This document shows positions 35,475 through 45,081 of a stretch of DNA of 64,000 nt, one piece after another. The position numbers and the translations under genes were made by a program. Positions within the stretch are counted from its first letter, which is position 1. The number at the start of each line of letters is the position of its first letter. The notes below the pieces were generated by a model. It had not been told where the DNA came from and made no database searches. It saw nothing but the letters and a program-made list of their open reading frames with translations. This DNA is from DRPG01 sp964655065 (lineage in GTDB: Bacteria > Myxococcota_A > UBA796 > GCA-2862545). The stretch spans positions 62,001 to 126,000 of the forward strand of contig CAZZLC010000005.1 in assembly GCA_964655065.1 (NCBI GenBank). The letters are read 5' to 3'.

Positions 35475-36251
35475 TCACCGGCCGACGCGCCGTCGTGCTT
35501 CCTCGGTCCGCGCCTTCAGGTCCCGCAGCGCCTCGAGCTCCTGCGCGGTCGGCTCGGCAGTGACGGTCGACGCGTCACGCACCCGGACGTCCCACGCCGT
35601 GTGCTCGCGCACCTGCTCCACCGTGACGCCAGGGTGGAGCGCGATCACCTCGAGCTCTCGCGTCTCCGGGCACGGCTCGAGGACGCAGAGATCGGTGATC
35701 ACGCGCTGCATGCCGCGGGTGGTGATGCCCCGGTCCTCGCGCTCGGTGCCGCCGGCGCCGAACCCGAACGACGTCACGAAGTCCACCTCGGGCACGAACG
35801 CCCGCTTCGCGTGCCGCATCACCACGAGGATGCGGCCGCAGTGCGACGCGATCTCGGGGGCCCCCCCGGCGCCGGGTAGCCTGACCTCGGGCTCGTCGTA
35901 GTCCCCGATCACCGTCGAGTTGAGGTTCGCGTACCGATCGATCTGGGCCCCCCCGAGGAACCCGACCGAGATGTGACCGCCCTGCAGCCAGTAGCGGAAC
36001 ATCTCGGGCACCGACACGTTGGTCAGCGCGGTCTTCGACAGCTCGCCGTCGCCGATGGACAGCGGGAGCACGTCGGGGCGGGTCCGGATGGTCCCCGACT
36101 CGTAGATCAACGTGATGTTGGGTGCGTGGGTGAGCCGGGCGAGGTTGCACGCCTCCGATGGCGCCCCGATGCCGACGAAGCAGACATCGGTGTCCGACAG
36201 CTCCCTCGCGGCGGCAATCGTCATTCGCTCGGCCGAGGTCGCCCCGCTCAT
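35475..36251 (-). CDS. CoA-transferase, beta subunit
   Basis: The 258-residue protein belongs to the class I CoA-transferase beta family (glutaconate CoA-transferase GctB and related subunits). The stretch NITLIYESGTI includes the Glu that forms the acyl-CoA thioester in active enzymes; the ring-opening hydrolase relatives lack it, so a true transferase is favoured. QGGHISVGFLGGAQIDRYAN and GAGGAPEIASHCGR are also typical. It overlaps the alpha-subunit gene by four bases, so the two form one heteromeric enzyme. The acyl substrate cannot be told. Confidence 0.85.
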   Translation of the reverse strand: MSGATSAERMTIAAARELSDTDVCFVGIGAPSEACNLARLTHAPNITLIYESGTIRTRPDVLPLSIGDGELSKTALTNVSVPEMFRYWLQGGHISVGFLGGAQIDRYANLNSTVIGDYDEPEVRLPGAGGAPEIASHCGRILVVMRHAKRAFVPEVDFVTSFGFGAGGTEREDRGITTRGMQRVITDLCVLEPCPETRELEVIALHPGVTVEQVREHTAWDVRVRDASTVTAEPTAQELEALRDLKARTEEARRRVGR

Positions 36252-37093
36252 GCCTCACCTCCTCGCAGCTCGGCGAGCCACGCCGCGAACTGACCTGGAT
36301 CGCGCGAGATCGCGTCCCACGCGAGGTACGCTGCGTTGTCGCGGTCGTAGTACCCGAGCGCGTAGGACGGCTTCGCGCCCCCAGGACACTCCGCCACGGC
36401 CGAGACCACGAACGATGGCAAGACCATCGCGTTGGGATGGAGGTCTCCGAGATCGTCGACCACCTCCTCGACGGTGACCAGCGCGTGGCGGCTCGCGAGC
36501 ACGACCTGCTTCTGAACCCCCACGATGCCCTCGACGAGCACGTTCCCCTGCCGATCCGCCCGTTGGGCGTGCACGATGCCCACGTCGGGTCGCAGAGCGG
36601 GCACGGCCACGAGCTGCTCGCCGGTGAACGGACAGGTGATGGGCCGGATGGTGGCCGTGTGCGCGGGCTGATCGCTGCCCGCGTAGCCCCGCAGCACCGC
36701 GAACGGAAGGTTGGCCGCTCCCGCGTCCCAGGCGGCGGCCATCGCCGCGTGACTGTGCTCCTCGAGCTCGAGTGGCCGCGGACGCTGGTTCTGCACCGCG
36801 TCACGGAACCGGTGAAGCGAGCCCACGCCCGGGTTCCCTCCCCAGGAGAAGACGAGCTTCCTCACGAGCCCCGCGCCGATCAGCTGGTCGTAGAGCAGGT
36901 CCGGCGTCATCCGGATCAGCGTGAGATCCCCGATCTCCTGGCGCAGGATCTCGTGACCGGCGGCCATCGGGATGAGGTGGGTGAAGCCCTCGAGGGCCAC
37001 GGTGTCCCCAGGGTGCACGAACCTCCGGATCATCTCGGAGAGCTCGAGGACCGGAGTCGGGGCGGACTTCTCGACGGTCGTGCGGTCCGACAC
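36248..37093 (-). CDS. CoA-transferase, alpha subunit
   Basis: The 281-residue partner subunit shows the family start (VHPGDTVALEGFTHLIPMAA), SWGGNPGVGSLHRFRDAV in the middle and VRPDVGIVHAQRADRQGN-type sequence (here PDVGIVHAQRADRQGN). It precedes and overlaps the beta subunit gene. Together they would move CoA between a dicarboxylic or keto acid and an acyl-CoA in the cytoplasm. The ATG at 37091-37093 has an AGGAG-like site upstream. No other acyl-CoA genes are nearby. Confidence 0.85.
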   Translation of the reverse strand: MSDRTTVEKSAPTPVLELSEMIRRFVHPGDTVALEGFTHLIPMAAGHEILRQEIGDLTLIRMTPDLLYDQLIGAGLVRKLVFSWGGNPGVGSLHRFRDAVQNQRPRPLELEEHSHAAMAAAWDAGAANLPFAVLRGYAGSDQPAHTATIRPITCPFTGEQLVAVPALRPDVGIVHAQRADRQGNVLVEGIVGVQKQVVLASRHALVTVEEVVDDLGDLHPNAMVLPSFVVSAVAECPGGAKPSYALGYYDRDNAAYLAWDAISRDPGQFAAWLAELRGGEA

Positions 37094-37138
37094 GACGGCA
37101 CCTCCTGGTCCGGAGGCTCTACCACCCTCGAGCGGCCG

Positions 37139-38647
37139 TCACGACCCGAGGGAGCGTCGCGTCACCGCCATGCGGAGGAGCTGCTGGATAGCGAACCGGA
37201 GCTCGACCGCCCCGAACGGCTTGTCGATGACCGGAGGCTGAGCGACCTCGAGAAACTGCCGTGCCTCGGGGGTCACCGCCCCACCGGTGACGAACAGCAC
37301 GCGATCCGCGAGCTCGGGGGCCGTCTCCTGCACGTGCTGGAAGAAGGCGGAGCCGAGCTCCCCGTCGAGCATGAGGTCGCACAAGATCACGTCCGGAACG
37401 TGCCCGTCGCGCAGAGCGCGCTTGGCCTGGGCGACGGTGGTGGCCTCTTGCACCCGGTGGGGCCCGAGCAGGCGAACGATGGCGTTGCGCACGTTGGTCT
37501 CGTCTTCGAGTACGAGCACGTCGAGCGGCATCGTCCACTCGGGGACCTCGGGGAACTCCGTGGCTTCGAGCCCCGTGTCGAGCGGCAGCTCCACGACGAA
37601 GGCAGCACCACCGAGGATCGAGTCCTCCACCCGGATCTCGCCCCCGTGAGCGTTGATGACCTCGCGACAGATCGCGAGCCCGAGCCCGAGCCCCTGCTCC
37701 CTGCGGGTCACGAACGCGTCGAAGATGCCTTCCCGCTCCGACTCGGCGACCCCGACGCCCGAGTCTTCGATCTTCAGCACGATCTGCTCGCCCGGGGCCG
37801 ACAGCGACGCCCGAATGCGATGGTCCCCCGGGGGCGCGCGATCGACGGCCTGCTGGGCATTGACGAGCAGGTTCACCAGAACCCCGACGATGGCGGTCCG
37901 ATCGACCACCACCGGCGGCACGAGACCTGCGTGCACCGTGAGGTCGGCCCGATGGCGCATCGACGGCCTCGCGAGCCGCACGCTCTCGTCCAGCAGCTCG
38001 TGCAGCGGCACCTCGACGAGGCCACTGGAGCGTTCGCGCGAGAATCCGGTCAGCTGCTGCATGATCGACGAGATTCGCTGGATCGACTCCACGCTCTCGG
38101 CCACGAGCTCCTCGACCATCGCGCGGTCCAGCTCGCGGCCCAGATCGAGCATGGACTCGAGGACCGACAGGTTCGTCATGAGCACGGTCGCGGGGTTGTT
38201 CACCTCGTGGGCGATGCCCGCGGCGAGCCGTCCCACCGAGACGAGGCGATCCGCGTGGACCAGGCGCGTCTGCATGGCCATCGACCGTTGGCGCTCGATG
38301 GCGAAGCGTACCGCCCGCAGCAGCTGGGGCTCGCCGAGGTCGTGCTTGTTCAGGTGGTCCTGTGCACCAGCCTGGAGCACCCGCTCGGGGAGGTGGGCCT
38401 CGTCGGAGCCCGAGACGACGATGATGGGGAGCTCGGGCTGGTCCCGACGGAGCGCCCGGAGAAAGTCGGTGGCGTCTCCCTCGGGAAACTGCCAGTCCAG
38501 GACCACGCAGTCGAAGGCCTGACGCTCGAGCTGCCGCCGCGCCCCGGCGAGGGAGTCCTCCTCGTGGATGGAGGCTCCGAGCGCCCCGAGGGCGTGGCGG
38601 AGCAGCGCGCGGTCGTTTTCGTCGTCGTCGACGAGCAGGAGCTGCAT
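37139..38647 (-). CDS. Hybrid histidine kinase: REC - HisKA/HATPase - REC
   Basis: The 502-residue cytoplasmic protein has an N-terminal receiver (D51, conserved Lys near 101), a HisKA/HATPase core with H147 in AAGIAHEVNNP, DSGVG and GLGLGLAICREV, and a second receiver from about residue 380 (LVLEDETNVRNAIVRLL; ILCDLMLDGELG). There is no membrane or sensory domain, so input probably comes by phosphotransfer to the first receiver. Start: the ATG at 38645-38647. It lies 45 bases downstream of the CoA-transferase start on the same strand, without obvious link. Confidence 0.9.
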   Translation of the reverse strand: MQLLLVDDDENDRALLRHALGALGASIHEEDSLAGARRQLERQAFDCVVLDWQFPEGDATDFLRALRRDQPELPIIVVSGSDEAHLPERVLQAGAQDHLNKHDLGEPQLLRAVRFAIERQRSMAMQTRLVHADRLVSVGRLAAGIAHEVNNPATVLMTNLSVLESMLDLGRELDRAMVEELVAESVESIQRISSIMQQLTGFSRERSSGLVEVPLHELLDESVRLARPSMRHRADLTVHAGLVPPVVVDRTAIVGVLVNLLVNAQQAVDRAPPGDHRIRASLSAPGEQIVLKIEDSGVGVAESEREGIFDAFVTRREQGLGLGLAICREVINAHGGEIRVEDSILGGAAFVVELPLDTGLEATEFPEVPEWTMPLDVLVLEDETNVRNAIVRLLGPHRVQEATTVAQAKRALRDGHVPDVILCDLMLDGELGSAFFQHVQETAPELADRVLFVTGGAVTPEARQFLEVAQPPVIDKPFGAVELRFAIQQLLRMAVTRRSLGS

Positions 38648-38750
38648 GGTCCCCGAGCTTCTCCGTTCGTGGCCGCCTGGGGACAACCTACCCGAAGTGG
38701 AGCCGGTGGACCGTCGTGAGCCGTCTGCAGATCCCTGTCGATCGGTGTGG

Positions 38751-39950
38751 TCAGTCGGTGACGTTCCAGCCGGTGAGGGCGCGCGAGACCATGTCGAAGC
38801 GGTCCTGGCCCCAGAACAGCTGCTCCCCGACCTTGAACGTGGGAACGCCGCAGACCCCGACCGCCTCGGCTCGGGCCGAGTTCTCGAACAGCTGCTGCTT
38901 GATCGTCGGCGCCTGGGTCCCCTCGAGGATCGCGGCCCCATCGAAGCCCGCGTCGTCGAGCACCGCCCGCAGGATCTCGGGGTCGCCGATGTTCCGGTCC
39001 TCCGCCCAGGCGGCCCGATAGATGGCGGCGGTGGCGGCGGGCTCCACGAGGGATGCGCGCAGCGGCGCGATGGTCCGCAGCGGGAAGTTGGACGGGAACC
39101 GGAAGTCGACCCCCCACCAGCGGGCCCAGTCGAGCATGTCCTTGCCGCCGTAGCGCTGCTGGGACGGCGACATGGCGTGCAGGGGGACGATGGGGGTGCC
39201 GATGTTCTGGAACAGGCCGCCGAGCACGAAGGGCGTCCACTGGAGCTCGGCGCCGTGGCGAGCGGCGAAGGCCTCGATCTGGGTGGACGCGAGGTAGCTG
39301 TAGGGACTCGCGAAGTCGTGGAACAGCTCGATCGTGCCCCCGGGCGGCTGCGTGGGCTCTCCGGACGGCTCGCGGGGCAGCCCGAGCTTCTCGCGCACGA
39401 GGCGCAGCCGGTCGACGCCGTAGAAGAGCTCACCGTCGACCTCGATCGTCGGCACGCCGAACACGCCGCGATCCACTGCGGCGGCCGTCGCGTCGAACAG
39501 GCCCTGCCGCACCGCGTCGTCGCCCTGCACCGCGCGCGCGTCGATCCCGAAGGGCGCGGTCACGGCCTGGAGGGCGTCGAGATCGGCCACGTCGACGCCA
39601 TCCACCCAGTAGGCCCGATAGAGCGCGGCGGTGAGGGCGGGCACCGCGACCTCGTCCGCCGCGACGAGGCAGCGCATGGCGGCCACCGTGCGGCGGGGGT
39701 GCGTGGGGGGGACCGTCAGCGGCTCGTCGAGCATGGAGGCCTGGCGCACGATGTCGAGCGCCTGCAGGCGGGCCTTGGGGGCGGGCATCGCCTCGAGGGG
39801 AACGTCCGGACGCTTCAGCGCGCGCAGCACCCCGCCGAGCAGAACCGGATCCCAGGTCACCGAGCGGCCGGCCTCGGCGGCGAGGGCCGCGATGCGCGTG
39901 GACGCGAGGTAGGCGAACGGGCAGACGATGTCGTAGGTGAAGCGAAGCAA
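38751..39950 (-). CDS. Tandem DsbA-fold (HCCA-isomerase-like) protein
   Basis: The 399-residue protein holds two copies of the same domain. Copy one (about 1-200) begins RFTYDIVCPFAYLAST; copy two (about 210-399) begins ELFHDFASPYSYLASTQIEA; each ends in a GVPTxxV-cis-Pro loop (GVFGVPTIEV, GVCGVPTFKV) and an LFxGxDR stretch. These are features of 2-hydroxychromene-2-carboxylate isomerase/DsbA-related glutathione-using enzymes. One-domain proteins are normal, so this is a gene-internal duplication. Start: TTG at 39948-39950, four bases after GGGAGG; no better start exists. The substrate is unknown. Confidence 0.8.
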   Translation of the reverse strand: MLRFTYDIVCPFAYLASTRIAALAAEAGRSVTWDPVLLGGVLRALKRPDVPLEAMPAPKARLQALDIVRQASMLDEPLTVPPTHPRRTVAAMRCLVAADEVAVPALTAALYRAYWVDGVDVADLDALQAVTAPFGIDARAVQGDDAVRQGLFDATAAAVDRGVFGVPTIEVDGELFYGVDRLRLVREKLGLPREPSGEPTQPPGGTIELFHDFASPYSYLASTQIEAFAARHGAELQWTPFVLGGLFQNIGTPIVPLHAMSPSQQRYGGKDMLDWARWWGVDFRFPSNFPLRTIAPLRASLVEPAATAAIYRAAWAEDRNIGDPEILRAVLDDAGFDGAAILEGTQAPTIKQQLFENSARAEAVGVCGVPTFKVGEQLFWGQDRFDMVSRALTGWNVTD

Positions 39951-39988
39951 GTGGCCTCCCGGTGCTCCTGGCAGGCTACACCACGGCC

Positions 39989-40747
39989 ATGGCCGCGATC
40001 GCCCGCTGGATGGAGATCCACGAGGATCTCGACGATGCGCTCCGCGCGCTGCGCCGCGTGTGGCCCGAGGGGCGGGCGGCTCGGCAGCGTCGAGCGCTCG
40101 ACCAGCTCGTGCGGCCACTCGAGCTGCACATCGAGCTCGAGGAACGCGTGCTGATGCCGGTCTTCGCCGAGATTGCGGGAGACCTTCCGCCCAACGCGCA
40201 GCCCCACGTCTACCTCGCGGATCACGCACAGCTGCGCGAGCTCGTCCACGCGCTCGAGGAAGACGTCGGTGCGGAGTCTCCCGATCGGGTGCTCGCCGCG
40301 GAGGACCGGCTCGGTCGCCTCGCAGGGGTGCTCGAGCATCACGATCTCCGCGAACGCACCTGGTTCGTGCCCGCTCTCGACGCCCACGTCGCCCCCGAGG
40401 TGGCGGAGGTCTGGGTGGCGGACTTCGCCCGGGCCCAGTCCGCGCTGCCCCCCGCCGAGCCGCTCGAGCCCTTGCCCGCACTCGCTCGACCCGTCCCCGC
40501 GGACCTCTCTCCGGTCGACGCCTTCCGGATCACCATCGCCCGCGATGGCGACGTGAGGGCTGCGTTCGATACGGTCCGCGTGCCCGACCACCCCAAGGGA
40601 CCGCGTCGGTACGCGCAGTGTGCATCGCTGGTTCAGCAGGTCACCGCGGCGTCGTCGCTCGTCGAGCGCCGCGACCGGCTGGCCGAGCTGGCCGACGCGG
40701 CACGACTCTTCGCCATCGTCGCCCGCTCGGCTGGAGATCCTCCATGA
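39989..40747 (+). CDS. Hemerythrin-like helical protein
   Basis: The 252-residue protein has the His/Glu pattern of a hemerythrin HHE domain in its first 140 residues: an H near 11 (EIHEDLDDAL), LELHIELEERVLMP, YLADHAQLRE and LEHHDLRERTWFVPAL. Such domains bind di-iron and sense oxygen or nitric oxide, or carry iron. The C-terminal 90 residues are a separate, unrecognised region. It overlaps the MFS gene by four bases (ATGA), so the two are co-translated. ATG 39989 begins the domain; a GTG at 39962 is less likely. Confidence 0.7.
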   Translation: MAAIARWMEIHEDLDDALRALRRVWPEGRAARQRRALDQLVRPLELHIELEERVLMPVFAEIAGDLPPNAQPHVYLADHAQLRELVHALEEDVGAESPDRVLAAEDRLGRLAGVLEHHDLRERTWFVPALDAHVAPEVAEVWVADFARAQSALPPAEPLEPLPALARPVPADLSPVDAFRITIARDGDVRAAFDTVRVPDHPKGPRRYAQCASLVQQVTAASSLVERRDRLAELADAARLFAIVARSAGDPP

Positions 40748-41928
40748 ACCCCGAACCCCGGCTCTTCACGCGGGCATTCACCACCCTGATGCTCGCCCAC
40801 GCCCTGCAGTCGCTCGGGTTTGCATCACTGCTGTTGATGCCGTTGTTTCTCGATCATCTCGGTGCGAGCCGGGCCGAGGTGGGGCTCGTCCTCGCGACGT
40901 CCGCCATCGGGGGACTCGCGGTGAGACCGCTCGTCGGCTGGGCTCTCGACCGACTGGGTCGTCTGCCGACCCTCGCGGTCGGCACCGCGGTCCTCGCCAC
41001 GAGCCTCGCCTCGATCGGGCTCGTCCACGACCTCGGGATCGTGGTCTACCTCGTCCACGCGGGCATTGGCGTCGGAACGGGCGCGCTGTTCACGGGCTAC
41101 TTCACGATGGCCGCCGACCTGGTTCCGCCCACGAGGCGCACCGAGGGGCTCGCGCTGTTCGGCATTGCGGGGCTCGTGTCGCTCACCGTGAATCCGCTGG
41201 CCGACCTGCTCGCGATTGCCGGCGCGGAGCTCCGGCCCTTCTTCGTCACGATGGGGGGACTGGTCGCGACGTCGGGGCTGCTGCTCGCCGGGCTCCCGCG
41301 AGGGGTCACGTCGTCGGCCGCGCCGCGGGGCGTGGCCCTCCCTGGACTCGCCGCGCTCCGTCGGCGCCCGCTGTGGTCGGTGTGGTGGGCCACCGTGGTG
41401 TTCTCGACCCTCGTCGCGGTGTTCATGGCCTTCGTCACCGTCGCCGCCCAGGACCGGGGGGTGGACCAGCCGGCGACGGTGTGGCTGGCCTATGCGGTGG
41501 GTGCGGTGTCGATGCGGGTGTTCGGCGCGCGACTCCCCGAGCGCCTGGGGCCGTCGCGGATGGTCGTTCCCGCCCTGCTCTCCTACGTGATCGGGGTGGC
41601 GGGGGCCGCGCTCACCACATCGGGGATCGGCTTCGGGGTGGCGGGCCTGTTCGCGGGGATTGGCCACGGGTTCGCGTTCCCGGTGCTCACCGGACAGGTG
41701 GTGAGCCGGGTCGACGGGGAGCTGCGGGGTACCGCCATGGCGCTGTTCACCGCCCTGTGGGACCTCACGAAGCTGCTCCTCGTTCCGGTCGCGGGGCTGC
41801 TCGCCGACGTGGCGGGCGACCGCACCATGTTGCTCGCGGTGGCCGTCGGCGGTGCCCTGTCGCTCGTGGTGTGGCGGCGACTCGAGCAGGGTGGGCCGGT
41901 GAGCGATCTCGCGGCTCGAACGGCCTAG
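40744..41928 (+). CDS. Major facilitator superfamily transporter
   Basis: The 394-residue protein has about twelve hydrophobic helices and the MFS loop 2-3 motif (GWALDRLGRLPTLAVG). It has the size of a drug or sugar efflux permease. The start overlaps the hemerythrin-like gene, suggesting that export is linked to that protein, perhaps of an iron or nitric-oxide-related compound; this is speculation. The stop overlaps that of the convergent PAS-kinase gene by four bases. Substrate unknown. Confidence 0.85.
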   Translation: MNPEPRLFTRAFTTLMLAHALQSLGFASLLLMPLFLDHLGASRAEVGLVLATSAIGGLAVRPLVGWALDRLGRLPTLAVGTAVLATSLASIGLVHDLGIVVYLVHAGIGVGTGALFTGYFTMAADLVPPTRRTEGLALFGIAGLVSLTVNPLADLLAIAGAELRPFFVTMGGLVATSGLLLAGLPRGVTSSAAPRGVALPGLAALRRRPLWSVWWATVVFSTLVAVFMAFVTVAAQDRGVDQPATVWLAYAVGAVSMRVFGARLPERLGPSRMVVPALLSYVIGVAGAALTTSGIGFGVAGLFAGIGHGFAFPVLTGQVVSRVDGELRGTAMALFTALWDLTKLLLVPVAGLLADVAGDRTMLLAVAVGGALSLVVWRRLEQGGPVSDLAARTA

Positions 41929-43397
41929 TCGCGCCGCGAGTCCGGAGTGCCGAAGGGGGTGGGGCGGTCGCGTGGGGCCAGAGGGAGCCGCACGAAGAAG
42001 CTCGCGCCGTGGCCGGGCTGGCCGTGGGCCCACACCTGGCCGCCCATGCTCTGGACCATGCGGCGGACGATCGCGAGGCCGATCCCCGTGCCCTCGTCGT
42101 CGTGATGGGCGAGGCGCCGGAACGGCTCGAAGATCTTCTCGCCGTCCGCGGGGTCGAAGCCGCACCCCTGGTCCGAGAACACGACGGTGACGGTGCCCGA
42201 GCTGGGGGCAGGCACTCCGGTGACCGTGAGGTGGGGGGGCGCGTCGCCCGCGAATCGTAGCGCGTTCTGGACGAGATGCTCGAAGACCTGGTAGAGGCGG
42301 GCCCGGTTCCCGAGCACCTCCGGCAGCGGACCGTGGATCGTGGCGTGTCCCCCTCTGGACGCGTAGTCGACCTCGAACCGCTCCAGTACGGACCGAGCCA
42401 GGGCGTCCAGCCCCACGGGCTCGGTCGTGGCGTTGCCGCAGGCTCGCGTGTAGCGGCCGAGGTCGCGCACGAGGTGATCGAGCCGGTCCGCGGCGGCGGT
42501 CACGAACCCCCAGAACGTACGGCCGTCCTCGTCGAGCCCGAGGTCGTAGTCCTCGTCCAGCAGGGCGAGGTACTGACGGATGGTGCGCACGGGCTGGCGC
42601 AGGTCGTGGCTCGCCACGTGGGCGAACTGCTCGAGCTCCTGGCTGCGTCGCACCCGCTCGTCGTCGGTGAGGTCACGGACGATGCCGAACACCCCGGAGA
42701 TGGACCCCGTCGGGCCGCGCTGCGCCTGGCCCATCGTGCGCACGAGGCGCACCTCGCCGGTAGGGCGCACGATCCTGGCCTCGAGCTCGAAGGGTTCACC
42801 GAACTCCACCGCACGCGCGACCGTCTCGGAGACCGTGCTGCGATCCTCGGGGTGGTACGAAGCGATCGTCCGCTCGGGGCTGGGGGTGAAGGTCTCTGGA
42901 TTCTGACCGTGGATCGCGTAGATCTCGGGGGACCAGAACGTGGTGCATTCCGCGAGATCGACGTACCAGTGACCCACCTGCAGCAGGTGCTGGGCCATCT
43001 CGACGAGACGCGCGCGCTGGGTGAGCGCCTGGCGGGCCTCCACACGCACGGTCACGTCGCGGGTGATGCAGTACAGCCGGCCATCCTCGGCTACCGAAGT
43101 GTTCCACTCGAGCCAACGGAAGCCGCCGTCCTTCGTCCGGTACCGGTTGAGGAACTGGACCGCCCGTTCGCCCTCCTGGAGGCGGGAGGCTTCCTGTACG
43201 GTGGCGGCGAGGTCGTCGGGGTGCACGAAGGCCAGGAAGGGCTGTGACAGGAGCTCCGTGGACGACCACCCGAGCACCTCGGTCCACCGGGGGGACACCC
43301 AGACGAGCCGCTCTCGGGTCGCGATCGCGAGCAGGTCGAGCGACAGCGTGGCGAATTGCTCGAGGTCGAGCAGGTCGAGGTCTCGGGTCGGGCTCAC
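41925..43397 (-). CDS. PAS-domain sensor histidine kinase
   Basis: The 490-residue cytoplasmic kinase has two PAS domains (about 15-125 and 135-248), each followed by a PAC-like segment (FRWLEWNTSVAEDGR; VFGIVRDLTDDER). The HisKA region carries H264 in HVASHDLRQPVRTIRQ, the phytochrome-like type. The HATPase has DQGCGF and GTGIGLAIVRRM. It starts at a GTG that overlaps the TGA of the upstream receiver gene (GTGA), so the two form a pair. No membrane segment, so an internal signal, such as redox or a ligand, is likely. Confidence 0.9.
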   Translation of the reverse strand: MSPTRDLDLLDLEQFATLSLDLLAIATRERLVWVSPRWTEVLGWSSTELLSQPFLAFVHPDDLAATVQEASRLQEGERAVQFLNRYRTKDGGFRWLEWNTSVAEDGRLYCITRDVTVRVEARQALTQRARLVEMAQHLLQVGHWYVDLAECTTFWSPEIYAIHGQNPETFTPSPERTIASYHPEDRSTVSETVARAVEFGEPFELEARIVRPTGEVRLVRTMGQAQRGPTGSISGVFGIVRDLTDDERVRRSQELEQFAHVASHDLRQPVRTIRQYLALLDEDYDLGLDEDGRTFWGFVTAAADRLDHLVRDLGRYTRACGNATTEPVGLDALARSVLERFEVDYASRGGHATIHGPLPEVLGNRARLYQVFEHLVQNALRFAGDAPPHLTVTGVPAPSSGTVTVVFSDQGCGFDPADGEKIFEPFRRLAHHDDEGTGIGLAIVRRMVQSMGGQVWAHGQPGHGASFFVRLPLAPRDRPTPFGTPDSRRD

Positions 43398-43843
43398 GCG
43401 GCGCTGCTCCCGATGCGGTCGGCGATGACGGTGGCGTCGTCGCCGGTGATGGGTTTGACGACGTAGTCGACGACGAGGTCGGACGCGCAGGCCCGGCCGA
43501 TGTCGCGCCCGTCGTCGGAAGACGACAGCACCACGACCTGCAGACGGGTTCCCTCGAGCTCGCTCCCACGGGCCTCCACCTCGTGGAGGAACTCGAAGCC
43601 GTCCATCCCGGGCATGCTGAGGTCCAGGAGGACCAGATCGGGGGGGCCTGCCTCCTCGTCCCGGGCCCGCGCGTCACGGAGGTCGTCGAGCCAGGCGAGG
43701 GCCTCCTGGGCCGACCTCGCCGCCCGGACGTGCCCGTAGCGACCCGAGCGCGCGAGCACGCGACGGCACCAGACGATGTCGGGTTCGTGATCGTCGACGA
43801 TCCACGTCGATCTCACGAGCGGCGATGGCGGATCGATGGGCAT
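43394..43843 (-). CDS. Single-domain response regulator (CheY-like)
   Basis: The 149-residue receiver carries the acidic pair in IVDDHE, the phosphoacceptor D74 in LVLLDLSMPGMDGFEF, VVVLSSS and the conserved Lys in YVVKPI. A longer than usual alpha-2/beta-3 loop (RDARARDEEAGPPD) resembles Rcp-type regulators that pair with phytochrome-like kinases, matching the kinase downstream. No output domain. The next gene overlaps it by four bases. Confidence 0.88.
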   Translation of the reverse strand: MPIDPPSPLVRSTWIVDDHEPDIVWCRRVLARSGRYGHVRAARSAQEALAWLDDLRDARARDEEAGPPDLVLLDLSMPGMDGFEFLHEVEARGSELEGTRLQVVVLSSSDDGRDIGRACASDLVVDYVVKPITGDDATVIADRIGSSAA

Positions 43844-43896
43844 GCAGTGACCGGGCGCAGCAGGGTGGGTCCCTCATCGGTCCGGCCGCGAGAGGT

Positions 43897-45081
43897 TCAA
43901 GGGGGCAGCGCGTCGAAGACCCCCGCGAGCCAGATCGCGGTCAGCGCGAGCCCGCCCCCGGCCACGACGAAGGTGCCGATCAACACGAGGTCGGAGGTCG
44001 AGCGGCTGCGGCGGGCGTCGACATCGTCGTCGAACGCTACCGGCGTCATCCAGCGGGTGGTCGCCTGGGACCCGGCCGACGGGGGGAGCGGCGGCAGGGG
44101 CGCGGGCCGGGGGTCGATGGGTCCTGGCCGCAGGACCTCGCCCACCGAAGGCAAAGGTGCAGGCGGCGTCTCGGGTCCAAGGCCCTGCGGGACCGAGGCC
44201 AGCGTGGGCAGGGTGACCGAGGTGGGCTCGTCCGCGCCGTCGTCGAGGGGACGGCGCTCGATCGGTCCCGACTCGACCGTGGCCACGCGCTCGGTCGCCT
44301 GGGACTCGTCGCGTCGGTCGCGCGACCATCGACGCAGGGTGAGTCGCTCGGGCAGCCGCGACGCAATCTCCTCGCAGCGTTGGGCCACGATGGCGGCAGT
44401 GGGTCGGCTCTCCGGGTGGAACGCGAGCATCGCGCGCAGGAGCTCGGTGACGGGTCGAAGCGAGGGTCGTGCCAGACGCTCTTCGAGGAAGGCCCGGGTC
44501 GTGGCCGCGGTATCGGCGGGACCAAGCCGACGAGGACCTTCGGGGCCCCCGAAGAAGGGGTTGCCGGTCCACGCTTCGAAGAGCACGCAGCCGAGCGCGA
44601 AGACGTCCGACGAAGGCTGGCCGACGTCGCGCGGCGCGTGGCGATCGGGAGGGAGCAACCGGGCGAGCCCCAGGTCGTGCAGCTCGACGGTACCGTGGGT
44701 ACCGATGCGCAGGTGACGGGGGCGCAGGTCACCGTGGACGATTCCGAGCTCCGACCAGGCCACGTGCAGCGCATCGGCGACCTGCTCCACGATCTCGAGC
44801 AGTGGACCGGGGGGCACGAGGCCCTGGTGCCGGGCGCCCAGGTCGGAGCCGGGCCCCCACGCGGTGGCGATGGCGAGTCGACCCTCGACCTCGACGACCT
44901 CTGCCGGAGGGATGGCGGGGTGGTGAAGCCCCGCGAGTCGCGCCAGGTCGGCGCGGAGTCCCACGAGCTCGGGCCCGGCCGCGTGCAGACCCGGAGGCAG
45001 CGAGTGCAGCGCGACCCTCCGCCCGTACGCGTCGCGCACGTCAGCCCCGGCCCCCGGCCGCGGCCCGGGGGAGCTCGGCAT
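43897..45081 (-). CDS. Membrane-anchored pseudokinase (Ser/Thr kinase-like)
   Basis: The 394-residue protein has a protein-kinase C-lobe but lacks a glycine loop and the VAIK Lys region. It has HGD (116-118) for the catalytic loop, RPRHLRI where HRDxKPxN would be, and DLG (136-138) for DFG. The kinase fold ends near 270. A Pro-rich linker and one membrane helix near the C terminus (LVLIGTFVVAGGGLALTAIW) follow. The missing residues suggest a pseudokinase that binds rather than phosphorylates. The start ATG at 45079-45081 overlaps the phosphatase gene by 41 bases; the frame is open further upstream. Confidence 0.7.
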   Translation of the reverse strand: MPSSPGPRPGAGADVRDAYGRRVALHSLPPGLHAAGPELVGLRADLARLAGLHHPAIPPAEVVEVEGRLAIATAWGPGSDLGARHQGLVPPGPLLEIVEQVADALHVAWSELGIVHGDLRPRHLRIGTHGTVELHDLGLARLLPPDRHAPRDVGQPSSDVFALGCVLFEAWTGNPFFGGPEGPRRLGPADTAATTRAFLEERLARPSLRPVTELLRAMLAFHPESRPTAAIVAQRCEEIASRLPERLTLRRWSRDRRDESQATERVATVESGPIERRPLDDGADEPTSVTLPTLASVPQGLGPETPPAPLPSVGEVLRPGPIDPRPAPLPPLPPSAGSQATTRWMTPVAFDDDVDARRSRSTSDLVLIGTFVVAGGGLALTAIWLAGVFDALPP

